A DNA stretch of 64,000 bases from the NCBI RefSeq assembly GCF_024343675.1, contig NZ_RJUD01000003.1:124001-188000 (forward strand), given 5' to 3'. Both the position numbers and the translations under genes were made by a program. Origin of the DNA: Lacihabitans sp. CS3-21. GTDB taxonomy: Bacteria; Bacteroidota; Bacteroidia; Cytophagales; Spirosomataceae. Below the pieces are notes generated by a model. The model was not told the DNA's origin. It searched no databases and saw only the letters and a list, made by a program, of their open reading frames with translations. Shown here piece after piece: positions 1 to 8,558 of this stretch (position 1 is the first letter of the stretch; each line of letters opens with the position of its first letter).

Positions 1-10
1 GGTATTGGTC

Positions 11-18
11 TACCTTTG
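11..18 (+). promoter_or_regulatory. Bacteroidota -7 promoter element
   Basis: TACCTTTG matches the Bacteroidota sigma-A -7 consensus TAnnTTTG exactly and lies 19 bp before the start codon at 38. The -33 TTG would fall outside the window, so only half of the promoter can be checked. Confidence 0.5.
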
Positions 19-37
19 TCTCAAACTTAATTAATAG

Positions 38-805
38 ATGAAAACAGCTCTTTCTATAATTTTATTTTTGATTTCTATGAATTCATATTCCCAAGAATTT
101 CAAGGAAAATGGACTGGGACGGTGAGCGGAAACAATGGTACTTTGGACTCAGAGATGAATCTAAAATATAATACTACAAAAACTCAAATTTTGGGAGAAA
201 TGATAGTGACCAATTCTGGAGTAAAAGACTTTTATACCATAAATACCGACGTCTCTCAAAGTTCGGCAAAAGGCACATTGAAATACAAAGACGGCACAAT
301 TTTCAATATTGAAATGACGCTTTCGGGTGGAGGTTTATCACAGAAAATAGCCTATAACAATCAGGTGATTTTACAGGGAACTTATCAAAAAGGAGCCCCA
401 AAACCAAGCATTGAAGCTGTAAAAAATGACGGATTGTATAGAGATCCTGCTCTCGTGGGGCATTGGACGCATCATGAAAATTATTCTAGCAGTGGAGGCT
501 TTTATGGTGGATCAAGTAGCAGCATTGTGCTTTTTGCTGATGGAAGGATTGGGGATGGAGGTTCAAAAAGTTATGTAAGTGGCCCAAATAGTTCAGGGAG
601 TTCTAGCGGTGGTGGAAATTCAACTATAGACAAAGTTAGTGCCTCAGGTGCAAGGTGGTTTACCAAAGGAAATATATTCTACTGGCGAGTAAATCTAAAT
701 GGACAAACTAAGGATATTCCTAACTCAAAGTATTTTATAAAAGACGGAGCATTGTTGTTGACTGATATTCAGACTGGGAAAAAGATGTTGTATTATAGGA
801 AGTGA
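38..805 (+). CDS. secreted protein of unknown function
   Basis: I do not recognise this 255-residue protein. It starts with a clear export signal (MKTALSIILFL, then a polar stretch ending SYSQ at residues 16-19), so it is probably exported. The mature part opens with a GKWTG strand pattern and alternating polar/hydrophobic residues up to about residue 115, suggesting a small beta-rich domain. A second half (about 130-255) contains GHWTHHE, which resembles the WxG-type opening of lipocalin-like folds, followed by a low-complexity Ser/Gly stretch around residues 150-200 and a hydrophobic C-terminus (LLLTDIQTGKKMLYYRK). It stands alone, with a promoter element just upstream and no partner gene. 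Exact role unknown; the beta-rich fold is inference. Confidence 0.75.
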   Translation: MKTALSIILFLISMNSYSQEFQGKWTGTVSGNNGTLDSEMNLKYNTTKTQILGEMIVTNSGVKDFYTINTDVSQSSAKGTLKYKDGTIFNIEMTLSGGGLSQKIAYNNQVILQGTYQKGAPKPSIEAVKNDGLYRDPALVGHWTHHENYSSSGGFYGGSSSSIVLFADGRIGDGGSKSYVSGPNSSGSSSGGGNSTIDKVSASGARWFTKGNIFYWRVNLNGQTKDIPNSKYFIKDGALLLTDIQTGKKMLYYRK

Positions 806-947
806 TGGGTAGAAATGTTTAATCATAAGAAAGTTTGTTACAATTCTAAACATCCAATAATGGTAGTGGTGGTTATTTTTAATTATTTACCACAATAAAC
901 TTTCCCACAAACCCAATAAACACAAACTATTCCCCCTATTTTCTCCC

Positions 948-955
948 TATATTTG
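948..955 (+). promoter_or_regulatory. Bacteroidota -7 promoter element before the Hsp70-like gene
   Basis: TATATTTG matches TAnnTTTG exactly, 57 bp before the start at 1013. I see no TTG at the expected -33 distance, so the promoter is only half supported. Confidence 0.4.
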
Positions 956-1012
956 CAGCCCTTTTGTGTGATTTACTCGGCAGGATGGGTTCTTTTACTT
1001 CAATAGTTTTAC

Positions 1013-2278
1013 ATGCAAAAATACATCTACGGTATAGATTTCGGCACTTCCAATTCAGCTTTGGCCATTTTAGATATTGAGACTAGACAGGCTGTTAAGC
1101 TTTTTACAGTACCCTCGCTTTTATTTTTCCAGGAACCTAAGGAGCGTGGAGAGTTTACCAGAGTGGCGGTGGGTCAAGATGCCATTGACCAGTACGTTCA
1201 AAATCGCATGAATGGCCGTTTTATGAAGTCTATCAAAAAGGTATTGCCTAACAAAAGTTTTGTAGATACCCGAATTGGTAACCGCATGTACAAGGCTGAA
1301 GACTTGGTGGCGTTTATTTTGAGCCATCTAAAATCCATGGCGGACGAGTTTCTTGGCGAGGATATAAAAACGGCGGTTATTGGCCGGCCAGTAGTGTTCG
1401 ACGAAGACTCCGAAAAAGATGCATTGGCTCAAACGAGGTTAGAAAAAGCCGCTAAAATCGCAGGTTTTGAAAAGATCTATTTTCAGTTAGAACCGATAGG
1501 GGCGGCATATACTTATGAAAGACAAATAGAGAAATCAGAACTCGTACTTGTGGCAGATTTTGGCGGCGGTACTTCTGATTTTTCCTTGATGCGACTAGAC
1601 CCTGAAGCAAAAAATTTGGCGAATCGCAAGAGCGACATCATAGGTCAGGGTGGTATTTATATTGGAGGTGACAATTTCGATTCCGATATCATGTGGCACA
1701 AAGGCACCCCGCATTTTGGTAGGGGAGTGAAGGAGGAATTTACGCCTGGTAAACCGCTCGATTTACCGCTTTCTTATTTTCAAAATATCTGTTCTTGGGA
1801 AAAAATGAACTTTTTGGATACGCTTCGAATGAAGCTGAGCATTGAGAAATCATACCAATATTCAGGTAAAGACCATAGGGTAAAAAACCTTCAAATTTTG
1901 ATTTCCGAAAACTTGGGTTATTCTTTTTTTAAGGAAATTGAAAAAGCCAAAATCACGCTGACCCATGAAGAAAAGGCCGAGTTGAGCTTTCAGAATCATG
2001 GAATAGAAATAGAGGAAGAAGTAAGTTTGACTGAATTTAAAGACGAAATTATAGCTCAAAATTTATCAAAGATCGAAGAATACTTGGACCGGTTCTTAGA
2101 AGAAAAAGGCATTGCCAAAGAATCAATAGATGTGGTGTTTATGACTGGGGGCACTTCACTTATAAAGCCTTTGAATCAGATATTTAAAGACAAATTTGGA
2201 GAAGATAAACTCAAATCGGGCGACAATTTCAATAGTGTAGCCATGGGCTTGGCCTATAGTTATTTAAACATAAATTGA
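1013..2278 (+). CDS. yegD: Hsp70-like ATPase, YegD family
   Basis: A 421-residue actin/Hsp70-fold ATPase without the peptide-binding domain of DnaK. The phosphate-1 loop GIDFGTSNS is at residues 7-15, the phosphate-2 loop ADFGGGTSD at 181-189 and the adenosine motif TGGTS at 378-382. The length (E. coli YegD is about 450 residues) and the absence of a beta-sandwich/lid region place it in the YegD group rather than DnaK or HscA. Family knowledge: these are cytosolic chaperone-like ATPases with no settled client. It is monocistronic, with a TATATTTG element upstream. The start chosen puts the ATPase fold seven residues from the N-terminus, as is normal for the family. Confident on family, not on biological role. 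Confidence 0.88.
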   Translation: MQKYIYGIDFGTSNSALAILDIETRQAVKLFTVPSLLFFQEPKERGEFTRVAVGQDAIDQYVQNRMNGRFMKSIKKVLPNKSFVDTRIGNRMYKAEDLVAFILSHLKSMADEFLGEDIKTAVIGRPVVFDEDSEKDALAQTRLEKAAKIAGFEKIYFQLEPIGAAYTYERQIEKSELVLVADFGGGTSDFSLMRLDPEAKNLANRKSDIIGQGGIYIGGDNFDSDIMWHKGTPHFGRGVKEEFTPGKPLDLPLSYFQNICSWEKMNFLDTLRMKLSIEKSYQYSGKDHRVKNLQILISENLGYSFFKEIEKAKITLTHEEKAELSFQNHGIEIEEEVSLTEFKDEIIAQNLSKIEEYLDRFLEEKGIAKESIDVVFMTGGTSLIKPLNQIFKDKFGEDKLKSGDNFNSVAMGLAYSYLNIN

Positions 2279-2454
2279 GGTTTTCTGCTATTTTTTTGGC
2301 AACTAAAGGGTTTAAAATGCTTGAGAAAATGCTCTAAATGCATTATATGGGTCTTTTGGTCATATTCAAATAATTTCCGAATTAACCGCATTGCTTTGCT
2401 TTTTTTTGAATTCCTGCCACATATTTTACTATTTTTACAAGAAACATTAGCGGC

Positions 2455-3135
2455 TTGAAAAAAATATTGCTCGTAGAAGACGACCTCCAGGTTTGTGCCA
2501 TTGTCAAGAAAGGTTTGGAAGAGGAGAACTTTCAAGTTGACGAAGCCAATGATGGCGAAAAAGGATACTTTTTGTCCAATTCTAATGCCTATGACCTGGT
2601 GATTTTAGATATAATGTTGCCCAAAATGAATGGTTTGGAGCTCTGTCAAAAGATAAGAACAAATAGCAATGTGCCGATTTTGCTTCTAACAGCACTGGGT
2701 ACAGCCGAGAATGTGGCCATGGGACTCAACCAAGGTGCGGATGATTATCTGGTGAAGCCATTTAAGTTTATTGAACTCATTGCCCGCATAAACTCATTAT
2801 TGCGAAGATCTACTTTGGCGGTTGCTGAACCAGCAAAACTCATTTTTAGGTTTTCGGCTATAGAAATAAATGATACTTCGAAACTCGTAGCCGTAAATGG
2901 TAAAGAAGTACAGCTTACAAGTACCGAATATAAGCTTTTGCTCCTTTTGTTGAAAAGTCCCAATAAGGTTTTTTCAAGACAGGAGATTTTAGAGGAAGTT
3001 TGGGGAATCAATTTTGATTTGGGTACAAACGTGGTGGACGTTTATGTAAATTATCTACGCAAAAAACTGGATAAGCAAAACTGCCCAAAAATCATTCAAA
3101 CCGTTGTTGGAATGGGCTATGTGATGCGAGATTGA
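2455..3135 (+). CDS. OmpR/PhoB-type response regulator
   Basis: A 226-residue two-component response regulator. The receiver domain spans about residues 1-120, with acidic pocket E8-D9-D10, phospho-acceptor D52 (in LDIMLPKMNG), T79 and K101 (VKPF). A winged-helix DNA-binding domain fills about residues 130-226, ending in the typical VVDVYVNYLRKKL...VVGMGYVMRD pattern. The start is a TTG codon at 2455; it gives the standard opening KKILLVEDD, and no upstream ATG would fit. The partner histidine kinase follows 21 bp downstream, so the two form an operon. The signal and target genes are not evident from context; the SulP/carbonic anhydrase operon next door is a possible but unproven target. Confidence 0.93.
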   Translation: MKKILLVEDDLQVCAIVKKGLEEENFQVDEANDGEKGYFLSNSNAYDLVILDIMLPKMNGLELCQKIRTNSNVPILLLTALGTAENVAMGLNQGADDYLVKPFKFIELIARINSLLRRSTLAVAEPAKLIFRFSAIEINDTSKLVAVNGKEVQLTSTEYKLLLLLLKSPNKVFSRQEILEEVWGINFDLGTNVVDVYVNYLRKKLDKQNCPKIIQTVVGMGYVMRD

Positions 3136-3156
3136 GGATTTGAAAACTACTGACTT

Positions 3157-4524
3157 ATGAAAACTCAAAACAAGATAATACTTTTACTGTCAAGCATATT
3201 GCTGAGCTTTATTTTGGTATTTGGAGGTTTCATTTATTATACTTTTACTCAATATTCGTATCAGGATTTTCACGAAAGGCTACATATACGAGCCGTTACA
3301 ACTGCTAAAATTCAACTAGAATATCATAGAGAAGGTAGTTATTTGAAGTCTTTTAAGGCTGAGTATCTCGAAAAACTGGCTAATGAAAAGGATTATATAT
3401 TTGCATTGGATACCCTAAAGGATTTTTCAGCATTATCTAAAAGTCTCAATGTAAGTAGTACTTTTTTAAATGATGCAATCAAGCTGAAGGAGTCTTATTT
3501 TAACAAGAATGGTGTTTTTTTTACTGGAATAAGTTACACAGTTGAAGGCAAAAATTATTTGGTGATTGTATCTGCTGAAAATTATTATAATACCCACCAT
3601 GTGGTTTTTTTAAGGCAGCTCCTTTTTGGGGCATTTATTATATCGCTGCTTTTAATATTTTTTGTTTCTTATTGGTTCTCGCTCAAAATCACCAAGCCAC
3701 TTAAAGAAATAATGGGTGATATCAATAAAATCGGAACTGATAATTTGTATTTGAGACTTGAAGGCAATAATCAAAATCATGAATTAGGGAGTTTAATTCT
3801 TACCTTCAATCAAATGTTAGATAGACTCGAGACATCATTTGAGGCTCAGAATAATTTTGTGTCAAATGCCTCTCACGAATTACGAACTCCTCTCACTACA
3901 ATTATAGCCGAGGCAGACTTGTCTTTGAGTAGAAAGCGAGACACAAAACACTATGAAGATTCGTTAAAGGTAATTCTGACAGAAGCTGAAAAGCTAAATA
4001 CAAAAACCCAAGCTTTGTTGTTCTTGGCTCAAACGGGTTTCAAAGGTAAAGAGCTCCACTTCGAGACTGTAAGAATTGACGAACTTTTGTTGGAATGTAA
4101 ATCAACAATCGATAAAATTCATCCAAATAACTATGTGGCCCTTAATTTCTCTTCCCTACCTGAGAATCCAGAAAGTTTATTGATAACAGCTAATCCACAA
4201 CTCTTGCTTTTAGCCATTTCGAATATCATTAGCAATGGCATAAAGTACTCTAACAATCAGCCCGTTACGGTTAAGGTTGAGTCTGTAGATGAGACTATCA
4301 AGCTCACGGTCAGCGATTTGGGTATCGGTATCCCTAACAAAGAGCTTCCTTATATTTATGATCCCTTTTTCAGAGCATCTAACACTTCAAATTTCGAAGG
4401 TTATGGCATTGGTTTACCTTTAGCTCGAAACATCATCCGAATTCATAAAGGTGAATTACATGTTTTTTCTAATATTCCTATGGGCGTTATTGTGGAAATT
4501 AGAATCCCGTTAAAACAAGATTAG
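3157..4524 (+). CDS. sensor histidine kinase with HAMP domain
   Basis: A 455-residue membrane-bound histidine kinase, partner of the preceding regulator. Transmembrane helices are at about 8-30 and 152-175, enclosing a periplasmic sensor region of about 120 residues with no recognisable domain. HAMP covers about 175-230. The dimerisation/phosphoacceptor helix carries NASHELRTPL with H240. The ATPase domain has an N box (NIISNGIKYSN), a G1 box (DLGIGIP) and a G2 box (GYGIGLPLARNII). A YDPFFRA F box lies between G1 and G2. All catalytic motifs are intact, so it should be an active kinase. The sensed signal is unknown. Confidence 0.93.
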   Translation: MKTQNKIILLLSSILLSFILVFGGFIYYTFTQYSYQDFHERLHIRAVTTAKIQLEYHREGSYLKSFKAEYLEKLANEKDYIFALDTLKDFSALSKSLNVSSTFLNDAIKLKESYFNKNGVFFTGISYTVEGKNYLVIVSAENYYNTHHVVFLRQLLFGAFIISLLLIFFVSYWFSLKITKPLKEIMGDINKIGTDNLYLRLEGNNQNHELGSLILTFNQMLDRLETSFEAQNNFVSNASHELRTPLTTIIAEADLSLSRKRDTKHYEDSLKVILTEAEKLNTKTQALLFLAQTGFKGKELHFETVRIDELLLECKSTIDKIHPNNYVALNFSSLPENPESLLITANPQLLLLAISNIISNGIKYSNNQPVTVKVESVDETIKLTVSDLGIGIPNKELPYIYDPFFRASNTSNFEGYGIGLPLARNIIRIHKGELHVFSNIPMGVIVEIRIPLKQD

Positions 4525-4663
4525 AATCCGATTAAAATCCTACATTGGGCTTTTTCGCTACAACCTTTCTCCAATTATTGGCGTTATTTTTACAATTCTT
4601 GAAGTAGAAAATATCAAAAAATTGTGAATATTAGTTCGATAACTGTAAAAAAGGAAGATATTA

Positions 4664-6232
4664 ATGGATAAAGTTTTTCAAAACTTAAAGTATGATTTGC
4701 CCTCTGGCTTGGTGGTATTTTTAGTTGCACTTCCGCTCTGTTTGGGTATTTCATTGGCTTCTGGAGCACCGTTTTTTAGTGGAATAATTGCTGGAATTAT
4801 TGGGGGGATGGTAATAGGAGCAATCAGTAACAGCCAGCTCAGTGTAAGTGGACCCGCCGCTGGACTTGTGGCTGTGGTTTTAGAAGCAATAAGTAGTCTC
4901 GGTTCTTTTGAGGCTTTTTTAGTGGCAGTTGTTCTTTCTGGAATGATGCAAATTGCCTTGGGTTTTTTGAAAGCAGGTGTAATAGCCAACTATTTCCCAA
5001 GCAATGTGATTAAAGGGATGCTTTCTGGTATTGGTATTATTATCATTTTAAAGCAAATTCCTCATGCATTGGGCTATGATAGAGACAATGAAGGCGATTT
5101 TGCGTTTTTGCAACTGGATGGCGAAAACTCCATCACCAGTTTATTTTCAGCTATTCATCATGTTGATATTGGTGCTACGCTCATTGCTATTATTGGAATG
5201 GCTGTCATATTGTTGTTCGAAACTTCAGCCTTAAAAAAGGTTTCTAAAATTGTACCTGGTGGCTTGGCAGCGGTTATCGTTTGTGTTTTGGTAAGTGAAC
5301 TTATTTTCAAAAACTTCCCATTATTGGCAATATCTTCAGCTCACTTGGTGAATATTCCTGTTCCTACCACCACTGAAGAGTTTAAGGCTCTCATTACGTT
5401 TCCTGATTTCTCCAACATCTCAAGCACTCCAGTATGGATTGTGGCCTTAACTATCACTGCTGTGGCCTCGATAGAAACGCTGTTGTGTATAGAGGCAGTG
5501 GACAAATTAGACCCAGAAAAGAGAATTACCAGCACCAATAGGGAGCTCATAGCACAAGGTATCGGAAATACATTATCGGGCTTGATTGGCGGCTTGCCTA
5601 TTACAAGCGTGATTGTGCGTAGCAGTGCAAACCTAAATGCCAATGCCAAAACAAAGCTTTCAACTATCTTTCATGGCTTTTTGTTGCTTGCCAGTGTATT
5701 ACTAATTCCAGGTTTACTTAACAAGATTCCATTGGCCGCTTTGGCTGCCATTTTGTTGTTTACCGGATATAAATTGGCGAAGCCAGGCATTTTTGTGGCC
5801 ATGTTCAAGAACGGAAAATACCAATGGATTCCTTTTGTGGTGACAGTTTTGGCGGTAGTCTTTCTTGATTTGCTCAAAGGCGTAGGTATAGGTCTTATGG
5901 TCAGCATCGTGTATATTTTGTTAGGAAACCTTAAAAACTCTTACTACTTCCACAAAGAAGGGTACGAAAAGGGAGAAACCATAAAAATCAGACTCCCGGA
6001 GGAAGTTTCTTTTTTAAACAAAGCCGCTTTACGTGAAACCCTAGACCATTTACCTGCAGAAAGCAAAGTAATTATAGACGCTACTAACACCACTTATATT
6101 GATTTTGATGTCATAGAGCTCATCAAGGAATTTAAGGAAATAAAAGCCCCGCTCAAAGACATTGATTGTGAGCTGGTAAACTTTAAAGACATTTATCAAA
6201 TCAATAGCAATTTTGTTTCTTCAACACATTAA
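4664..6232 (+). CDS. SulP family anion transporter, probable bicarbonate transporter
   Basis: A 522-residue SLC26/SulP permease. The N-terminus DLPSGLVVFLVALPLCLGISLASGAP is the family signature region (residues about 10-35), followed by about 12 hydrophobic helices to about residue 420, including GLIGGLPITSVIVRSSAN. The C-terminal 90 residues (about 435-522) resemble a short STAS domain containing the IDATNTTYIDFDVIELI strand-helix. SulP proteins carry sulfate, bicarbonate or other anions. Here a beta-carbonic anhydrase begins 15 bp after the stop codon, so bicarbonate (BicA-like, Na+-coupled) is the favoured substrate. That substrate is inferred from context; sulfate remains possible. The enzyme pair would help supply HCO3- for carboxylation or adjust cytoplasmic pH. 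Confidence 0.88.
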   Translation: MDKVFQNLKYDLPSGLVVFLVALPLCLGISLASGAPFFSGIIAGIIGGMVIGAISNSQLSVSGPAAGLVAVVLEAISSLGSFEAFLVAVVLSGMMQIALGFLKAGVIANYFPSNVIKGMLSGIGIIIILKQIPHALGYDRDNEGDFAFLQLDGENSITSLFSAIHHVDIGATLIAIIGMAVILLFETSALKKVSKIVPGGLAAVIVCVLVSELIFKNFPLLAISSAHLVNIPVPTTTEEFKALITFPDFSNISSTPVWIVALTITAVASIETLLCIEAVDKLDPEKRITSTNRELIAQGIGNTLSGLIGGLPITSVIVRSSANLNANAKTKLSTIFHGFLLLASVLLIPGLLNKIPLAALAAILLFTGYKLAKPGIFVAMFKNGKYQWIPFVVTVLAVVFLDLLKGVGIGLMVSIVYILLGNLKNSYYFHKEGYEKGETIKIRLPEEVSFLNKAALRETLDHLPAESKVIIDATNTTYIDFDVIELIKEFKEIKAPLKDIDCELVNFKDIYQINSNFVSSTH

Positions 6233-6247
6233 TATATTTTAAATTGT

Positions 6248-6895
6248 ATGAAAATCCCAAAAATAAAGCCTATCGATAAACTTATCGAAAACAATAGAAA
6301 ATGGGCTGCAGACGTAGTTAAAGATGATCCTGAGTTTTTTTCTAGATTGTCTAATACGCAGAAGCCTGACTTTTTATGGATAGGATGCAGCGACAGTAGG
6401 GTTCCTGCCGATAGAATTACTGGTACTCAACCAGGTGAAATTTTTGTACATAGGAATATTGCCAATATGGTAATTCATACTGACATGAATTTACTGGCAG
6501 TTTTAGAATATGCCGTAGATCACCTCAACGTTAGTCATATTATAGTTTGTGGCCATTATGGATGTGGTGGTGTGAAGGCAGCTATGACCAGGCATAATTA
6601 TGATTTAATCAACAAATGGATTCGAAATATCAAGGATGTCTACAGAATGCACCGCGACAAAATTGATTATCAAACCAAACCTGAGGAAAGGCTAAACAAA
6701 TTGATAGAATTAAATGTGGAGGAGCAAGTGATGAATCTAGCGAAGACTAGCATTGTTCAGAGAGCTTGGAAAGCAAAGAAGGCACCTGAAATACATGGAT
6801 GGGTATATAGCCTAGAAGATGGACTTATAAAGGAGTTATGTACTGTTACCCACAAGGATCACCTAGATCCGCTTTACGAATTTGATGATTTATAA
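6248..6895 (+). CDS. beta-carbonic anhydrase
   Basis: A 215-residue beta-class carbonic anhydrase (CO2 + H2O to HCO3- + H+). Zinc ligands are present in the standard spacing: C47 in GCSDSRVPAD, H103 and C106 in CGHYGCGGV. The D49-R51 dyad that gates the zinc site is intact. The length is typical of cytosolic bacterial enzymes, and no signal peptide is present. It lies 15 bp behind the SulP transporter gene, consistent with a two-gene inorganic-carbon operon ending at the hairpin directly downstream. High confidence. Confidence 0.95.
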   Translation: MKIPKIKPIDKLIENNRKWAADVVKDDPEFFSRLSNTQKPDFLWIGCSDSRVPADRITGTQPGEIFVHRNIANMVIHTDMNLLAVLEYAVDHLNVSHIIVCGHYGCGGVKAAMTRHNYDLINKWIRNIKDVYRMHRDKIDYQTKPEERLNKLIELNVEEQVMNLAKTSIVQRAWKAKKAPEIHGWVYSLEDGLIKELCTVTHKDHLDPLYEFDDL

Positions 6896-6897
6896 GA

Positions 6898-6930
6898 AAA
6901 ATCTCGCAACCAAAAATTGCGAGATTTTTT
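6898..6930. terminator. bidirectional intrinsic terminator
   Basis: Stem AAAATCTCGCAA / TTGCGAGATTTT (12 bp) with a 7-base loop, T-run on the plus strand and A-run before it, placed between the convergent carbonic anhydrase gene and the M61-like peptidase gene. It can serve both strands. Confidence 0.85.
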
Positions 6931-6935
6931 AGCTT

Positions 6936-8474
6936 TTAGTCAACTTTCATATTTACACTCCAAGCTTCAAATAGCTTCTTTTGGGCTTCGCTTGGATTTT
7001 CAATTTTGTTTATTTCTACCTTTTGTTTTGCTAGTCTTTTGTAACTTAATCCAATTTTTGACAAATACTCTTCGTGAGGAAAAGGCTCGTTGTTTACAAT
7101 ATATTTGTTCGTAAAATCTTTGATTTCAGGAAAAGTCATGGCCGCCAAATCGTCAAAGAATGTTTTTTCGTTAAAAGGATTTCCTTTTCCATATTTCTTG
7201 ATAAGGTTAAGTAACACTTCTCTTAGGCCAAATTTTCCCTTCGAAAGCTCCAAAATTCTAATGTCTAAATAACTGGCCGTTAATGCTCCTTTGTAATAAA
7301 TATTACCATACTGCTGGGCACCATCGCCGCCATTAAATGATTCATCAGCGATTTTCTTCAAACTCCAGTCTGGCTTAAAGTAGTTTTCACTCACAATGAT
7401 TTTTTGTTTCAAACCATTTGTAAGGTATTCTTCTAAAGTGGTTACTCCGCCTCTAAATAGTTGCACATGAGATGCCCACTCAGTAACGCCTTCATATAAC
7501 CAAAGATGCTGCGAGGGAGTGGGTTTTTCAAAATTGAAAGACTCGATAATTTCTGAGTGAATATTAAGCGGGGTAATCACATGAAAAAACTCATGAGAAG
7601 CGATATCAACTACAGATTTTAAAAATGCTGGTGATGGCTCTTCCTCTGCTATAACGTACTCTGAGCTATAAGAATGCTCCCAAGCACCCGTAACACCACT
7701 TGGATTTTGCAAGAAATAAAATAGAAAAGTATAATTGTCAACAGGCAATTTCACCAAGAATTTCTCAGCAGCTTTAAGCATTTGTGTCATTTCTTTCAAC
7801 AACATTTCTGAATTCACCTTCCCATTTTCCGAAAAGGTATAGATTCTGATAGGTGTATCTGCTATTTTGGTTTCTGCAAATGAAAGCTTTCCCGACATAA
7901 TGGGCGAATCCACCAAATGGTCAAAATCATCCGCCATAAAATATCCATTTTGTTCTTTGAGGGCTGTTCCGGTTTTCCAGCCTTCTCTTCCATTTATTCT
8001 GATGCCTAAAGGGTGGTTCTGCATGCCCTTAAAATACCCACTCAATGTATGGGCATTAACAAGCACATTCTCTTTTTCAATAGAACTACCCGCCATCATA
8101 TAAATTGGCATTTCCTTTAGATCGGTATCGAAAGTTTCCGCCACCTTATAGTGCAAACTTTTGACTTTTTCTGGTTTGGTTATTATATATTGGTTAGGGG
8201 CTTTAAACTCAGTTTTTAAAAGCTTGCCTTTTTTATCATAGGCTTCAAAGTCGCTCACCAATCTACCAATGTTCATGGTTTGGTAAGTACCTGGTGCCGT
8301 AGCCGGAAACTGGAAAACATTATTGCTTTTTGAAAGCTTTTGTGGAACTTGAAGTTTCACAAAAAAAGTGTCGGCATTCAGTTTTACATCCACATCGATA
8401 AGTATGGGCTGTTGTGCAAAAGCCGCTACACTGAGTATGGAAAGTATTGTAGTACATTTAAGTTTGTTGAGCAT
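6936..8474 (-). CDS. M61-type (glycyl aminopeptidase-like) secreted metallopeptidase
   Basis: A 512-residue exported protein (signal peptide about residues 1-20, ending AAFA-QQP). The zinc motif HEFFH is at 294-298 within SHEFFHVITPLNIHSE, and a glutamate in LYEGVTEW (E328) provides the likely third ligand, as in peptidase family M61 (gluzincins). The N-terminal beta domain (about 25-190) also fits M61. Most M61 members continue into a C-terminal PDZ domain. Here the protein ends soon after the catalytic helical domain (about residue 450), and I cannot see PDZ signatures. On plus-strand view a CAAAACTA (reverse of TAnnTTTG) lies at 8506-8513 upstream of the start. Its terminator is the shared hairpin at 6898-6930. 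Function: periplasmic peptide trimming, inferred from family. Confidence 0.85.
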   Translation of the reverse strand: MLNKLKCTTILSILSVAAFAQQPILIDVDVKLNADTFFVKLQVPQKLSKSNNVFQFPATAPGTYQTMNIGRLVSDFEAYDKKGKLLKTEFKAPNQYIITKPEKVKSLHYKVAETFDTDLKEMPIYMMAGSSIEKENVLVNAHTLSGYFKGMQNHPLGIRINGREGWKTGTALKEQNGYFMADDFDHLVDSPIMSGKLSFAETKIADTPIRIYTFSENGKVNSEMLLKEMTQMLKAAEKFLVKLPVDNYTFLFYFLQNPSGVTGAWEHSYSSEYVIAEEEPSPAFLKSVVDIASHEFFHVITPLNIHSEIIESFNFEKPTPSQHLWLYEGVTEWASHVQLFRGGVTTLEEYLTNGLKQKIIVSENYFKPDWSLKKIADESFNGGDGAQQYGNIYYKGALTASYLDIRILELSKGKFGLREVLLNLIKKYGKGNPFNEKTFFDDLAAMTFPEIKDFTNKYIVNNEPFPHEEYLSKIGLSYKRLAKQKVEINKIENPSEAQKKLFEAWSVNMKVD

Positions 8475-8558
8475 TGATTTTGATTTTTAAAATGAAAAAC
8501 ATCCACAAAACTAAAAAAAATATAGTTTAATGGATGTTAATTGTGTTTTTTAAGCTAT

